Assembly: GCF_029674545.1 (NCBI RefSeq)
Contig: NZ_CP121354.1
Location: 4,969,001-5,033,000, forward strand
Source: Mesorhizobium sp. WSM4904
GTDB taxonomy: Bacteria > Pseudomonadota > Alphaproteobacteria > Rhizobiales > Rhizobiaceae
DNA length: 64,000 bases
Reading direction: 5' to 3'
This document shows, one piece after another, positions 30,836 to 39,489 of this stretch. The notes beneath the pieces were generated by a model that saw only the letters and a list, made by a program, of their open reading frames with translations, did not search any database and was not told the origin of the DNA. Every line of letters starts with the position of its first letter. Position 1 is the first letter of the stretch. A program made the position numbers and the translations under genes.

Positions 30836-30983
30836 CGCTGCCTATTCCGCTTTCGCGGAAGTTTCCGCGCGCAAAAAATATGCGATGGTGCGGTCTGCGG
30901 TACGAGGCCGCCGTGGTCGACGCGGACGCCCAAGCACATCCCCAACAATGTCGCCCCCAACGGCCGCGTCGACCATGAACCAA

Positions 30984-31011
30984 GGCGCCCCCCGCGGGCG
31001 CCGTTTCTTTT
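30984..31011 (+). terminator. terminator-like hairpin
   Basis: GGCGCCC and GGGCGCC arms with a five-base loop, followed by GTTTCTTTT. It faces the plus strand, where no gene ends nearby, and lies seven bases beyond the stop of the minus-strand GFA gene, so its client is uncertain. Confidence 0.45.
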
Positions 31012-31017
31012 GGGCAA

Positions 31018-31467
31018 TCAGGCTTGGGCGTATTCGGCGACCAGCCCCTCATACTCCTCGAAGGCCGGCAGGGCCGCGTAGCTGTGCACGGCGGGCGTCG
31101 TCGCCCAGGATAATTTCTCGCTGGTCCAGGTCTCGATGAAGGGCGTGAACCAGGCGTGGTCGTCGAGCATGGTCGGACGCAGGTTGACGAACCAGTCGAG
31201 CCCTTCCGGCCGGGTGAACATCCAGGTCATGCAGTAGCCGCAGAAATAGTGTCTCGAGGCGCCGTGCAGGCCGCCGATCACCGGCTCTCCCTTGGTGATC
31301 TCGAAACTTTCCGCTGGAATGGCGGCGCTCAGCGAATAGGCGCTGGAGGACATAAGCTGACAGCCGGTGCAGTGGCAGGCCATGGTGAGCAGCGGCTTTG
31401 CCGAGATTTTCAGGCGCACGCGGCCGCAGCGGCAGCCTCCTTCGGCGGGCAGTGTGATGTGGGGCAT
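31018..31467 (-). CDS. GFA (glutathione-dependent formaldehyde-activating) family protein
   Basis: 149 residues. Zinc ligands of the GFA fold: Cys12 and Cys14 in GGCRCGRVRLK, Cys31, Cys33 and Cys36 in ACHCTGCQ, and Cys76 and Cys79 in FCGYCM. The family is named after Gfa of Paracoccus but includes many proteins of unknown thiol or aldehyde chemistry, so the formaldehyde role is not implied. ATG 31467 follows AAGGAACCCACC; a longer frame to 31650 would read through a family B repeat. A hairpin at 30984 follows the stop. It is upstream of no other gene in the same direction within reach. Confidence 0.85.
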   Translation of the reverse strand: MPHITLPAEGGCRCGRVRLKISAKPLLTMACHCTGCQLMSSSAYSLSAAIPAESFEITKGEPVIGGLHGASRHYFCGYCMTWMFTRPEGLDWFVNLRPTMLDDHAWFTPFIETWTSEKLSWATTPAVHSYAALPAFEEYEGLVAEYAQA

Positions 31468-31489
31468 GGTGGGTTCCTTTGGGGTCTTC

Positions 31490-31662
31490 CCCTTCTCCCC
31501 TTGTGGGAGAAGGTGTCGCCGAAGGCGACGGATGAAGGGTGCTGGACGGAGCGAGGCGATGGAGTCCTGGCGCTTCAACCAGCAGACGCCGAGTTTCTTC
31601 CAACACCCCTCATCCGTCTCGGCGCTGCGCGCCGATCCACCTTCTCCCACAAGGGAGAAGGG
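31490..31662. repeat. mosaic repeat, family B, inverted pair
   Basis: CCCTTCTCCCCTTGTGGGAG, AAGGTGTCGCCGAAGGCGAC, GGATGAAGGGTGCTGG on the left; CAACACCCCTCATCCGTCTC, GGCGCTGCGCGCC, ACCTTCTCCCACAAGGGAGA on the right. It separates the GFA and isochorismatase genes. Confidence 0.7.
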
Positions 31663-31671
31663 AACTGGCGC

Positions 31672-32223
31672 TCAGCTGCCAACCAACACCGCCGTCGTCG
31701 TCAGCCGCGCGCCCTGCTTCGCGAAAACCTCATTGTGCCGCGCGATGATGTCAGGCGCCTTCTCCTCATGAGAATCCAGCGTCGAATGGGCATCCGAAAC
31801 CACGGTGACGCCAAGCCCTTCGGCTAACGCGCCCTTGACGGTGGCGGCGACGCAGAAGTCGGTCTGGGCGCCGATAAGCACGACGTCCCGCGCGCCCTGC
31901 CCCGCGATCCACTGCCCGAGCTCGGCATTGGAAAAGGCATTGCCGACCGTCTTGCCGAAGGTCGGCTCGCCGGCGGCCTGGCCGAGCTGCGGCCACACCG
32001 GCCAACCGGAAGCGCCCGGCGCCAGCGGATCGCCCGCCGGCCCATCATGGCGGATGAACGCCACCTTGCGGCCGGAGCGCCGCGCCCAGTCGATCAGTTT
32101 TCGAGCACGTTCAGCGATCATGTCCGCATCGTGGATCGGCGGATCGAAACGGCCGTCGAACATGCCGGTCTGCAGGTCGACGACGATGAGCGGGGCGGCG
32201 GCGGAGGGGGCGATGTCTGGCAT
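31672..32223 (-). CDS. cysteine hydrolase, isochorismatase family
   Basis: 183 residues, cytosolic. The catalytic triad Asp16 (LIVVDLQTGMFDG), Lys91 (FGKTVGNAF) and Cys124 (GAQTDFCVAATVKGA) of the isochorismatase-like cysteine hydrolases is complete, with VSDAHSTLDS as the usual strand after it. Likely substrates are small amides (nicotinamide-, carbamoyl- or pyrazinamide-like); which one cannot be told. I chose ATG 32223 (MPDIAPSAAAPLIVVDLQ); the frame extends further up through a repeat without homology. The gene ends nine bases after a family B repeat, so that hairpin may terminate it. Confidence 0.87.
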   Translation of the reverse strand: MPDIAPSAAAPLIVVDLQTGMFDGRFDPPIHDADMIAERARKLIDWARRSGRKVAFIRHDGPAGDPLAPGASGWPVWPQLGQAAGEPTFGKTVGNAFSNAELGQWIAGQGARDVVLIGAQTDFCVAATVKGALAEGLGVTVVSDAHSTLDSHEEKAPDIIARHNEVFAKQGARLTTTAVLVGS

Positions 32224-32270
32224 GGCGGCGAGGATAGCGTAGGCGGGGGATGGGTCAAGGCGGCAGCCTT

Positions 32271-32460
32271 CTCCTTCTCCCCTTGTGGGAGAAGGTGGAT
32301 CGGCGCGCAGCGCCGAGACGGTTGAGGGGTGCTGGAAGGAATGAGGCGCGGAAATATTTCGCGCTTTCAATCGCTTACCTCTTCAACGCCGCGATCCGTC
32401 CAACACCCCTCATCCGTCCGAGCTTCGCTCGGCCACCTTCTCCCACAAGGGGAGAAGGAG
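32271..32460. repeat. mosaic repeat, family B, inverted pair
   Basis: TCCTTCTCCCCTTGTGGGAG, AAGGTGGATCGGCGCGCAGC, GCCGAGACGGTTGAGGGGTG on the left; CAACACCCCTCATCCGTCCG, AGCTTCGCTCGGCCACCTTC, TCCCACAAGGGGAGAAGG on the right, with different inner hairpins in the two halves. Confidence 0.7.
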
Positions 32461-32464
32461 GGCG

Positions 32465-33373
32465 CTACGACATCAGCGGCATGGGCCCCTTCAGGGCCTC
32501 CGCCAGCGCGTCGCGGAAGACCGCGATCGGGCGCGCGAGCCTGCCCGCCGGCGGGCGGTGGAGCAGCCAGCAGCGCACCTGCGGCTTGAAGCCGGGGCAG
32601 TCGACCACCTCGACCGCGTCGTGCCACGGACTGCCGGACAGGGCGCCCGGGGTGACGACGCCGATGCCGTGGCCGCGCGCCACCAGCGACATCCTGAGAT
32701 CGGCCCCTTGCGCCTCGACGCCGACGTGGAAAGGCAGCCGCGCCACTTCGAAGCGGTGGCGGATGAAGGCGCGGAAGCCGCAGCCGGTCTCGTTGAGCAC
32801 CCAGGGGTAGCGCGCAAGGTCGGTGAGCTCTGACGGTTTCGGCACGCCGAGGCCGGGCGAGGCAACCAAGAGCACCGCCTGCACGCCGAGATCGTCGCCG
32901 ACGAGTTCCGGCGGCGGCGCGACACCCTCGGCGAGGCAGACGGCGACGGCGTCGATCTCGCTGTGCAGCACCTGCTCCACCAGGCGCGGCGACAGGCTGG
33001 AGGTGATTTTCAGCGTCAGCTGCGGAAAGGCCGCGCGAAGACCGTCGAGCGGCTCGGAGAGCGCGCTGGTCGAGAGATAGGGCATGATGCCCAGCCGAAA
33101 CTCGCCCCTCACCTCGCCGGCCGGCGACACGCCGGCCTTCAGATCCTCCAGCGAGCGCAGCACGCGGCGGCCATGCTCATAGGCCTCGCGGCCCGAGGCG
33201 GTCGGCTTCAGCGGTTTCGACTGGCGGTCGAGCAAGGGTGTGGCCAGCCGCTCCTCCAGATTCTGGATGCGGCGCGTGACGCCTGGCTGGGTGAGGTTGA
33301 GCCTAGCCGAGGCGCCGACGATGGAGCCGGTTTCGACGACGGCGACGAAGGCTTCGAGGTCGTGGATATTCAT
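32465..33373 (-). CDS. LysR family transcriptional regulator
   Basis: 302 residues. Winged helix (1-60) with MNIHDLEAFVAVVETGSIVG, ARLNLTQPGVTRRIQNLEER, then a two-lobe effector domain (about 90-290; GIMPYLSTSALSEPLDGLRA, RGHGIGVVTPGALSG). It is divergent from the MFS exporter at 33471 with 97 bases between start codons, the classical arrangement for autoregulation and control of the divergent gene. The region holds a perfect palindrome ATAATCATTAT (33385-33395) and GCATAAT/ATTATGC arms, good candidates for its binding site. The effector is unknown. Confidence 0.9.
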   Translation of the reverse strand: MNIHDLEAFVAVVETGSIVGASARLNLTQPGVTRRIQNLEERLATPLLDRQSKPLKPTASGREAYEHGRRVLRSLEDLKAGVSPAGEVRGEFRLGIMPYLSTSALSEPLDGLRAAFPQLTLKITSSLSPRLVEQVLHSEIDAVAVCLAEGVAPPPELVGDDLGVQAVLLVASPGLGVPKPSELTDLARYPWVLNETGCGFRAFIRHRFEVARLPFHVGVEAQGADLRMSLVARGHGIGVVTPGALSGSPWHDAVEVVDCPGFKPQVRCWLLHRPPAGRLARPIAVFRDALAEALKGPMPLMS

Positions 33374-33382
33374 GCGTAGCTC

Positions 33383-33422
33383 GCATAATCATTATCATGT
33401 CAATTCAATTGTAGCATTATGC
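33383..33422. promoter_or_regulatory. LysR-type operator between divergent LysR and MFS genes
   Basis: GCATAAT (33383-33389) and ATTATGC (33416-33422) form an inverted repeat; within it ATAATCATTAT (33385-33395) is a perfect palindrome. This is an AT-rich island in GC-rich DNA, placed as LysR sites normally are. Confidence 0.55.
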
Positions 33423-33470
33423 TTATTCCGAATAAAGTCCTCGCTGGATATGCGAACAGCGAGGAACCTC

Positions 33471-34682
33471 ATGCACGGAACCCACAACGCGCAACTGGCC
33501 GAGCGGCCGGCCGAAACCATCACCCGATCGCAGACGCTGCTCTTTGCCGCCTCGGTCGGCATCATCGTCACCAACCTGTTCGCGCCGCAGACGCTGGTCG
33601 GGCTGATCGGTCCGTCGCTGGGCGCCGCGGCATCGGAGAGCGGTCTCGTCTCGATGGCGACCTTGCTCGGCTATGCCGCCGGGCTGTTTTTCCTGGTGCC
33701 GCTCTCCGACCTCGTCGAGAACCGGATGCTGGTGCTGCGCATGCTCGGCGCGGCGGCGCTCGCGGCAGCGATCGCACCGTTCGCGCCGTCAGCCACCTCC
33801 CTGCTCGCCGTGCTGTTCGTGCTGGGCGCCGCCTGCTCCTGCATCCAGGTGCTGGTGCCGGTCGCCGCCTCGATGGCGCCGTCCGGACAGGACGGGCGCG
33901 TCATCGGCGACGTGATGAGCGGGCTGATGATCGGCATCCTGTTGTCTCGGCCGCTGGCGAGCCTGGTCGCAGACGCCCTCGGCTGGCGCGCCTTCTACGG
34001 CATCAGCGCCGCGGCGCTGGCTTTGCTCGCCATCCTGCTCGGCCTCGCCTTGCCGCGGCGGCGGCCGCTGGCGCATACGAGCTACGCGACGTTGATCGCC
34101 TCGCTGCTGGAGCTTTTGCGCCAAGAACCGGTGCTGCGCCGCCGCGCGCTGACGGCGAGCCTGGTGATGGCTGCCTTCAGCGTGTTCTGGACGGCGGTGG
34201 CGCTTCGCCTTGCGGCAGCACCCTTCGAACTCGGCCAGCGCGGCATCGCGCTGTTCGCGCTGGCGGGCGCCGGGGGTGCTGCGGTGACGCCGATCTTCGG
34301 CCGCGCCGGCGATCGCGGCTTCACGCGGCCGGCGACGGTTTTCTGCCATCTCGGCCTGATAGCCGCGCTCGGCCTCGCGGCCTGGGCGGGCGCGGCCACC
34401 GGCGGGGCTTCATGGCCGCCGCTGCTGCTTATGGGCACCAGCGCCGTGCTGCTCGACATCGGCGTCACCGGCGACCAAACGCTCGGCCGCCGCGCCGTCA
34501 ACCTTTTGCAGCCGAAGGCGCGCGGGCGCCTCAACGGACTGTTCGTCGGGATATTCTTCATCGGCGGCGCGGTCGGCTCGCTGCTGGCGGGGGTGACCTG
34601 GGCGTGGGGCGGATGGAATGCGGTCTGCGCGGCCGGGGCGGTGTTCGGGGTGGCGGCGCTGGTGGTGGATTGGGTGGGGTGA
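33471..34682 (+). CDS. MFS transporter
   Basis: 403 residues, about twelve membrane helices, major facilitator superfamily of the drug/solute exporter kind. After a short polar start, helices run from LLFAASVGIIVTNLFAPQTL; motif A-like loop LSDLVENRMLVLRML lies between helices 2 and 3, and the second half begins near RRRALTASLVMAAFSVFWTA. ATG 33471 follows GAGGAAC; an ATG at 33450 is possible. It is divergent from a LysR gene that presumably controls it. The substrate is unknown, and the resemblance is to sugar-efflux or chloramphenicol-type exporters rather than nutrient importers. Confidence 0.87.
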   Translation: MHGTHNAQLAERPAETITRSQTLLFAASVGIIVTNLFAPQTLVGLIGPSLGAAASESGLVSMATLLGYAAGLFFLVPLSDLVENRMLVLRMLGAAALAAAIAPFAPSATSLLAVLFVLGAACSCIQVLVPVAASMAPSGQDGRVIGDVMSGLMIGILLSRPLASLVADALGWRAFYGISAAALALLAILLGLALPRRRPLAHTSYATLIASLLELLRQEPVLRRRALTASLVMAAFSVFWTAVALRLAAAPFELGQRGIALFALAGAGGAAVTPIFGRAGDRGFTRPATVFCHLGLIAALGLAAWAGAATGGASWPPLLLMGTSAVLLDIGVTGDQTLGRRAVNLLQPKARGRLNGLFVGIFFIGGAVGSLLAGVTWAWGGWNAVCAAGAVFGVAALVVDWVG

Positions 34683-34692
34683 GGCGGCGCCG

Positions 34693-34850
34693 AATCTCCC
34701 CCCTCGAGGGGGAGATGGCCGCGAAGCGGCCAGAGGGGGTCGTCTCGCATCAAGCACCGACGCCTTGTGGAAGCGAAGAGGTTGGCGCCCCACGCGCAGC
34801 GACCCCCTCTGTCGCCTTCGGCGACATCTCCCCCTCAAGGGGGGAGATCA
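34693..34850. repeat. mosaic repeat, family A, full inverted pair
   Basis: CGAATCTCCCCCCTCGAGGG, GGAGATGGCCGCGAAGCGGC, CAGAGGGGGTCG on the left; CGACCCCCTCTGTCGCCTTC, GGCGACATCTCCCCCTCAAG, GGGGGAGATC on the right. It lies between the convergent MFS and amidase genes and can terminate both. Confidence 0.75.
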
Positions 34851-34854
34851 GGCG

Positions 34855-36876
34855 CTAACCAATCCCGCCCGTCACGACATAGGCGCCTGCCGCGCGCCCC
34901 TCTGCCAGCCTCACGATGGCCGTCACGATTGAGCCATAGAAACCGCGCCAGACACTGTGGAGGCCTTGATGCGTCGACGCCGCTACCGTCACCCGGCCGG
35001 TGTAGCGGTTGCCGTTTACATGCATGGTGACCGGCTCGCCGTTGACGTGGACTTTCACAGCCGCTTCCGGCTGCGCCTCGCCCGCCTCAATCTCCAGCGC
35101 GATCGCGATCTCATCCGTGTCACCGGCGTGGACCGTTTCGGCAGTCAGCGTCAGGGCAAACGGCGCATCGCCGGCACCGCTCGTCATACCGCCGCACGCC
35201 ACAAACACGTCGTCTGCCAGCGCCGGCGTTCGCGGCGGAACGGTGCGGCGCCGCGTGGAGCGCTCGTAGTCGCCGGCCATCGCCAGCAGCGCTGTGTCGT
35301 CATAGGCCTTGCCGGCGAAGGTGAGGCCGACAGGCATGCCGATATCGGCCATGGTGCCCATCGGCACCGTCACCGTAGGGATGCCGAGATGGCGCCAGAC
35401 CAGATTGCCGTTGGCGACCCAGGCGCCGTTGCGCCAGGCGAGGTCTGCCGAGGCCTCGTTGACGTCGGCATCGGCCGGGCCGACATCGGCGACAGCCGGC
35501 AGCACCACGGCGTCGAGCCGGTTGGCCCCGAGCCAATCCTCGAAATCGACGCGGCGCGTTGCCTCCAGGCCCTTCAGCCCTGCCTCGATCGTGGGGATGT
35601 CTTCGAGCGGCGAGACACCCTGCTTGGCCCGCTCGACATACTCCGCCAGGTCGAAGCCGTCGTCGCCGTAGCGGTCGGGCAGCGCGCCCGGCGGCTGCGG
35701 GAAGATCTTCGGGCCGTCGACCGAGGCGAGATCGGGGAGCGCCGGATCGGCATTGGCGCGCAGGAAATCGTCCCATGACCAGATGGCGAGGTCCCAGAGC
35801 TCGCGTTGGGCAAACTCCTGCGGCACCAGCCCGCGATCGACCATGGAGAGAGCGCCCGGACGGTCGCGCTCGTAGTTGGAGACGACGGGGAAATCGACCT
35901 CGACCACTTCGGCGCCGAGCGCTTCGAGGTCGCGCGCCGCCTGTTGCCAGAGGTCGAGCACCGAGGCGCGCGTTTCGATCGGCCGCTCGGCGCCTTCATC
36001 CTTGCCGATATACATTTTGGGGACACCGAGCAGCTTGCCCCTGAGCGCGCCTTGCAGCGAAAGTCCCGTATAGCTTGCCGGCCGAAGCGCCGAGGCTTTC
36101 GGGATCGGCACCCAGGGCTGCGCGCGCCAGAAATCGCCGCGCGTGTCGTGATCGTCGGCGACGATCACGTCGAGCAGCTCCAGCATGTCGGAAACCGAGC
36201 GCGTGTGCGGCACCACCACATCCATGGTCGGCACCAGCGGCCAGTTGCCGCGCACCGAGATCACGCCGCGCGAGGGCGTGTAGGCGACAAGCGCATTGTT
36301 GGAGGCCGGCGCGCGGCCGGACGACCAGGTCTCCTCGCCGAGCCCGAAGGCGGCGAAGCTCGCGGCGGTCGCCGTGCCCGAGCCGTTGGACGAGCCGGAG
36401 CCGAAGGCGGCGGTCAGGTAATCCTTGTTGTATGGACTCTCGGCGCGGCCATAGACGCCACGCTGCATGCCGCCATTGGCCATCGGCGGCATGTTGGTGA
36501 GGCCGATAAGCACCGCGCCGGCGGCGCGCAGCCGGGCGATGGTGAAGGCGTCGTCGTTTGCCGTGAGATGCTCGAAGGCGGGCGAGCCGGCCGCGACCGT
36601 CAGGCCCTTCGCCTTGTAGCTGTCCTTGGCGGTGTAGGGGATGCCGTCGAGGGGCCCGAGCGTCTTGCCTTGGCGGCGGCGCCGGTCGGAGGCAGCCGCC
36701 TCCTCGAACATTTTTGGATTGAGGATGGGCACGGCATTCAGCGCAATGCCGTGCCGGTCGTAATGCGCGATGCGCCGCAAGTATGCGCCGGTAAGCTCGA
36801 CGCTGGTGACGGTGCCATCCTCCAGCGCGCGGCGCAGGTCGGCGATCGAGGCTTCGACGAGGTGGAGGGTGTTCAT
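34855..36876 (-). CDS. amidase-signature enzyme with a long C-terminal extension
   Basis: 673 residues, far above the 450-520 usual for amidases. The amidase domain shows Lys84 in YTAKDSYKAKG, the Ser/Gly-rich loop GSGSSNGSGTAT (159-170, cis-Ser) and Ser186 in ETWSSGRAPAS, consistent with the Ser-cisSer-Lys triad. Residues beyond about 560 add a beta-rich module (APFALTLTAETVHAGDTDEI, VKVHVNGEPVTMHVNGNRYT) of unknown type, perhaps carbohydrate- or surface-binding. No signal peptide. ATG 36876 (MNTLHLVEAS) follows CAGGGAATGAG. No operon partner: the oxidoreductase genes upstream end 360 bases away. Confidence 0.82.
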   Translation of the reverse strand: MNTLHLVEASIADLRRALEDGTVTSVELTGAYLRRIAHYDRHGIALNAVPILNPKMFEEAAASDRRRRQGKTLGPLDGIPYTAKDSYKAKGLTVAAGSPAFEHLTANDDAFTIARLRAAGAVLIGLTNMPPMANGGMQRGVYGRAESPYNKDYLTAAFGSGSSNGSGTATAASFAAFGLGEETWSSGRAPASNNALVAYTPSRGVISVRGNWPLVPTMDVVVPHTRSVSDMLELLDVIVADDHDTRGDFWRAQPWVPIPKASALRPASYTGLSLQGALRGKLLGVPKMYIGKDEGAERPIETRASVLDLWQQAARDLEALGAEVVEVDFPVVSNYERDRPGALSMVDRGLVPQEFAQRELWDLAIWSWDDFLRANADPALPDLASVDGPKIFPQPPGALPDRYGDDGFDLAEYVERAKQGVSPLEDIPTIEAGLKGLEATRRVDFEDWLGANRLDAVVLPAVADVGPADADVNEASADLAWRNGAWVANGNLVWRHLGIPTVTVPMGTMADIGMPVGLTFAGKAYDDTALLAMAGDYERSTRRRTVPPRTPALADDVFVACGGMTSGAGDAPFALTLTAETVHAGDTDEIAIALEIEAGEAQPEAAVKVHVNGEPVTMHVNGNRYTGRVTVAASTHQGLHSVWRGFYGSIVTAIVRLAEGRAAGAYVVTGGIG

Positions 36877-36928
36877 CTCATTCCCTGCTTGTGTGGTGGT
36901 CACACAGCCAAAGGCAGCGTTCCGTCAC

Positions 36929-37085
36929 ACCCCCCTCTGCCCTGCCGGGCATCTCCCCCGCAAGGGGGGAGATTGGATGTCGCGCATGCTTTCGCCAATC
37001 ACCGACATTGCAGAGAGGGTGCCGTCGCCGGAACTGCCAATCTCCCCCCTTGCGGGGGAGATGGCCGGCAGGTCAGAGGGGGGTG
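36929..37085. repeat. mosaic repeat, family A, inverted pair
   Basis: ACCCCCCTCTGCCCTGCCGG, GCATCTCCCCCGCAAGGGGG on the left; CCAATCTCCCCCCTTGCGGG, GGAGATGGCCGGCAGGTCAG on the right; the inner part has GCTTTCGCCAATCACCGACA, shared with other copies. With the next element it fills the 360-base gap 36877-37236. Confidence 0.7.
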
Positions 37086-37142
37086 CGAAGGAACTCGGCC
37101 TTTGCGAATTCGCCTCCAAGAAGATAGTGGTTCGACTGAAAT

Positions 37143-37231
37143 GCTGGCGGGACAGCGCCCCCCTCTGCCCTGCCGGGCATCTCCCCCACAAGGGGGGAGA
37201 TCGACTGTCACGCGAGCTTTCGCCAATCGGC
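37143..37231. repeat. mosaic repeat, family A, half copy
   Basis: GCTGGCGGGACAGCGCCCCC, CTGCCGGGCATCTCCCCCAC, AAGGGGGGAGATCG, then GCTTTCGCCAATCGGC. Matches the half copy at 10131-10220 and the inner module of family A. Confidence 0.7.
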
Positions 37232-37236
37232 AGCCC

Positions 37237-39489
37237 CTACACCCCCAGCACCGCCTTCACCCGTTCGCGCGTATAGGGCAGATCGTAGATCCGCTTGCCC
37301 GTCGCATGCCGAAACGCGTTGGCGATGGCGCCGGCGGTGGGGCCTTGGGCGGCTTCGGCGACGCCGAGATAGGGCGCGCCCGGATTGTCGACGACATGGA
37401 CATCGATCCTGTCCGGCACGGCGCTGAAGCGCAGGATCGGATAGGCCGACCAGTCGGAACTCAGGATGCGCGTCCTGTCGAAATGGACGGCCTCGTAGAG
37501 CGTCCAGCTCAGCGACTGCAATATGCCGCCCTCGGTCTGGTTGACGATCGAATCCGGCGCCACCGCCTCGCCGCAGTCGACGGCGCAGACCACATGCGAG
37601 ATGCGGACCGTGCCGCTGTCGCGATCGACATCCGCCTCCAGCGCCACGGCAAGCCAGGCGGCGTGGTTCTTGTATTTGGCGAAGGCAAAGCCCCTGCCCC
37701 GGCCTTGCGGCAGCGCATCTTTCGACCAGCCGAATTTGTCGGCCGCCACCTCGATCACCTTCCTGGCGCGCGGGTCCTTCAGGTGGCGCAACCGGTATTC
37801 CACCGGATCGGCATTCGCCGCCAGCGCAAGCTCGTCCATGAAGCTTTCGATGGAGAAGACGTTGCAATAGGCGCCGAGCCCGCGCAGCGAGGATACCCGC
37901 ACCGGCATATCGGCGATGAAGTGCCAGTTCACGCGCTGATTCGGCACGTCGTAGAGCGGGATCGCGTTGCGGTCGCCATTGCCGAGCGGCGAGATCTGCA
38001 GCTTGGCGGGGTCGGCCGGGAAATGCCGCGCCATCAGCCGGCCCGCGATCAGCGAGCCGGCCGAGCCCGGCCGCGTGCCGTGGCTGTTGCTCCACAGATC
38101 GTAATGCCAGTTCACGATGCCGCCGTTCTGGTCGAGCGTGGCGCTCGCCCTGGTGAGCATCGCCGGCCCGTAGGGCTCCCACAAATGCTCCTGGTCGCGC
38201 ATCCATTGCACCCGCACCGGCTTGCCCGGAACTTTCTGCGCGATCAGCGCCGCATCGGCGGCGGCGTCGTCGGCGCCGTTATGGCCGTAGCAGCCGGAGC
38301 CCTCGGTGTGGATGCAGCGCACTTTTTCCGGCGGCACGCCGAGCATCTCGGCGATCGCCTTGCGGTCGGGGTAGACGCCTTGGGTGTGCGTCCACACCGT
38401 CGTCAGGCCATTGTCCAGCAGGGCCACCGCGCTCGACGGGCCGATCGAGCCGTGCATCTGGTAAGCGCGCGTGAACTGCGCCTGCAGCGTTTTCGCGCCC
38501 GGCGCACTTTCGGCCCCGACCGAGGTCACGGCGCCGACTTCCGAAACGGATTTTTCCAGGAAGGCCGCCATGTCGCTCTGGTCGGGAAGCGCCGGCTGCT
38601 CCTGCCATTTCGCGACGGCTGCCATGGCGCGCATGGCCTTCACCGCCTGGAACTCCTGCTCGGCGACGACGGCCAGGAAATCGCCGTCGCGCACCACCGC
38701 GACCACGCCGGGCATCGCCTTGACGGCGGCGTCGGCGAAATCGGTGAGCTTGGCACCATAGCTCGGCGGCCTGACCACGCGCGCATGCACCATGCCCGGC
38801 GGCCGCATGTCCTGCACGTAGGCCGAGCCGCCGGTGACCTTGGCCGGAATGTCCACCCGCGCGAAGGGCTTGCCGATCGCGCGATAGGTTCCGGGCGGCT
38901 TGAGCCTGGTGTCGGCGGCCGCGTCGACATGCAGGAAATCGGCCGAGACCAGCTCGCCATAGCCGGCCTCGGCGCCGTTCGGGCCGACGATCCTGCCGGC
39001 CTCGGCCTTGAGCGCATCGACCGGCGCGCCGAGCCTTGCGCCCGCCTTGGCGAGAAGGATCTGGCGCACCTGCGCCGCCGCGTAGCGGATCGCGGTGCCG
39101 CTGTTCTGGATCGTCTGGCTGCCGGCCGTGTAGCCTTCGTTCGGCGTCAGCGCCGTGTCAGCGGTGATCAGCTTGATCGCCGCGGGCTCCACTTCAAGCT
39201 CCTCGGCCGCGATCTGGCGCAGCGATGTCTTGGTGCCCTGGCCAAGCTCGGCCTTGCCGGTGAAGACGGTGATCGAGCCGTCCGCGTCGATGCGGATCCA
39301 GGCGTCGAGCGACGGCGTGTCGGCGAGGCTGCCCTGCAGCTTCGGCTTTGCCGCTTCGGCGCCAGGCGCCGGCGTCGCGCCCTCCTGGGCAGCCGCGGGG
39401 ATGGCAAAGGACACGACCAGCGCGCCTGCTCCCGCCAGGAAGCCGCGCCGTGTCATGTCCGGAAGATGCGGGTTCGGTGCGTCCATCAT
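37237..39489 (-). CDS. molybdopterin-binding subunit of a xanthine dehydrogenase-family hydroxylase (IorB/aldehyde dehydrogenase type)
   Basis: 750 residues. A Tat signal (TRRGFLAGAGALVVSFAIPA) indicates folded export to the periplasm. The Mo-cofactor domains follow the isoquinoline 1-oxidoreductase beta/aldehyde dehydrogenase pattern: GKAELGQGTKTSLRQIAAEE, RAIGKPFARVDIPAKVTGGS, SCYGHNG-like EGSGCYGHNGADDAAADA, and GVAEAAQGPTAGAIANAF with the catalytic Glu region near the end. It oxidises aldehydes or N-heterocycles by hydroxylation. ATG 39489 overlaps the stop of the 2Fe-2S subunit by four bases, so the two are coupled. With the triheme cytochrome upstream it forms a complete periplasmic enzyme. 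Confidence 0.88.
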   Translation of the reverse strand: MMDAPNPHLPDMTRRGFLAGAGALVVSFAIPAAAQEGATPAPGAEAAKPKLQGSLADTPSLDAWIRIDADGSITVFTGKAELGQGTKTSLRQIAAEELEVEPAAIKLITADTALTPNEGYTAGSQTIQNSGTAIRYAAAQVRQILLAKAGARLGAPVDALKAEAGRIVGPNGAEAGYGELVSADFLHVDAAADTRLKPPGTYRAIGKPFARVDIPAKVTGGSAYVQDMRPPGMVHARVVRPPSYGAKLTDFADAAVKAMPGVVAVVRDGDFLAVVAEQEFQAVKAMRAMAAVAKWQEQPALPDQSDMAAFLEKSVSEVGAVTSVGAESAPGAKTLQAQFTRAYQMHGSIGPSSAVALLDNGLTTVWTHTQGVYPDRKAIAEMLGVPPEKVRCIHTEGSGCYGHNGADDAAADAALIAQKVPGKPVRVQWMRDQEHLWEPYGPAMLTRASATLDQNGGIVNWHYDLWSNSHGTRPGSAGSLIAGRLMARHFPADPAKLQISPLGNGDRNAIPLYDVPNQRVNWHFIADMPVRVSSLRGLGAYCNVFSIESFMDELALAANADPVEYRLRHLKDPRARKVIEVAADKFGWSKDALPQGRGRGFAFAKYKNHAAWLAVALEADVDRDSGTVRISHVVCAVDCGEAVAPDSIVNQTEGGILQSLSWTLYEAVHFDRTRILSSDWSAYPILRFSAVPDRIDVHVVDNPGAPYLGVAEAAQGPTAGAIANAFRHATGKRIYDLPYTRERVKAVLGV

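Larger units (their letters stand above)
30533..31017. other. intergenic stretch with family B repeat and a terminator-like hairpin
   Basis: 485 bases. It holds the ribosome site of the DUF2934 gene, the family B pair at 30684-30835 and a hairpin at 30984-31011. A minus-strand frame of 44 codons (30842-30976) exists but lacks a ribosome site. Confidence 0.5.

Noticed and set aside
30842..30976. A 44-codon minus-strand frame starting MVDAAVGGDIVGDVLG
   Set aside because: Looks partly protein-like but has no ribosome site and lies beyond a strong hairpin; not supported.
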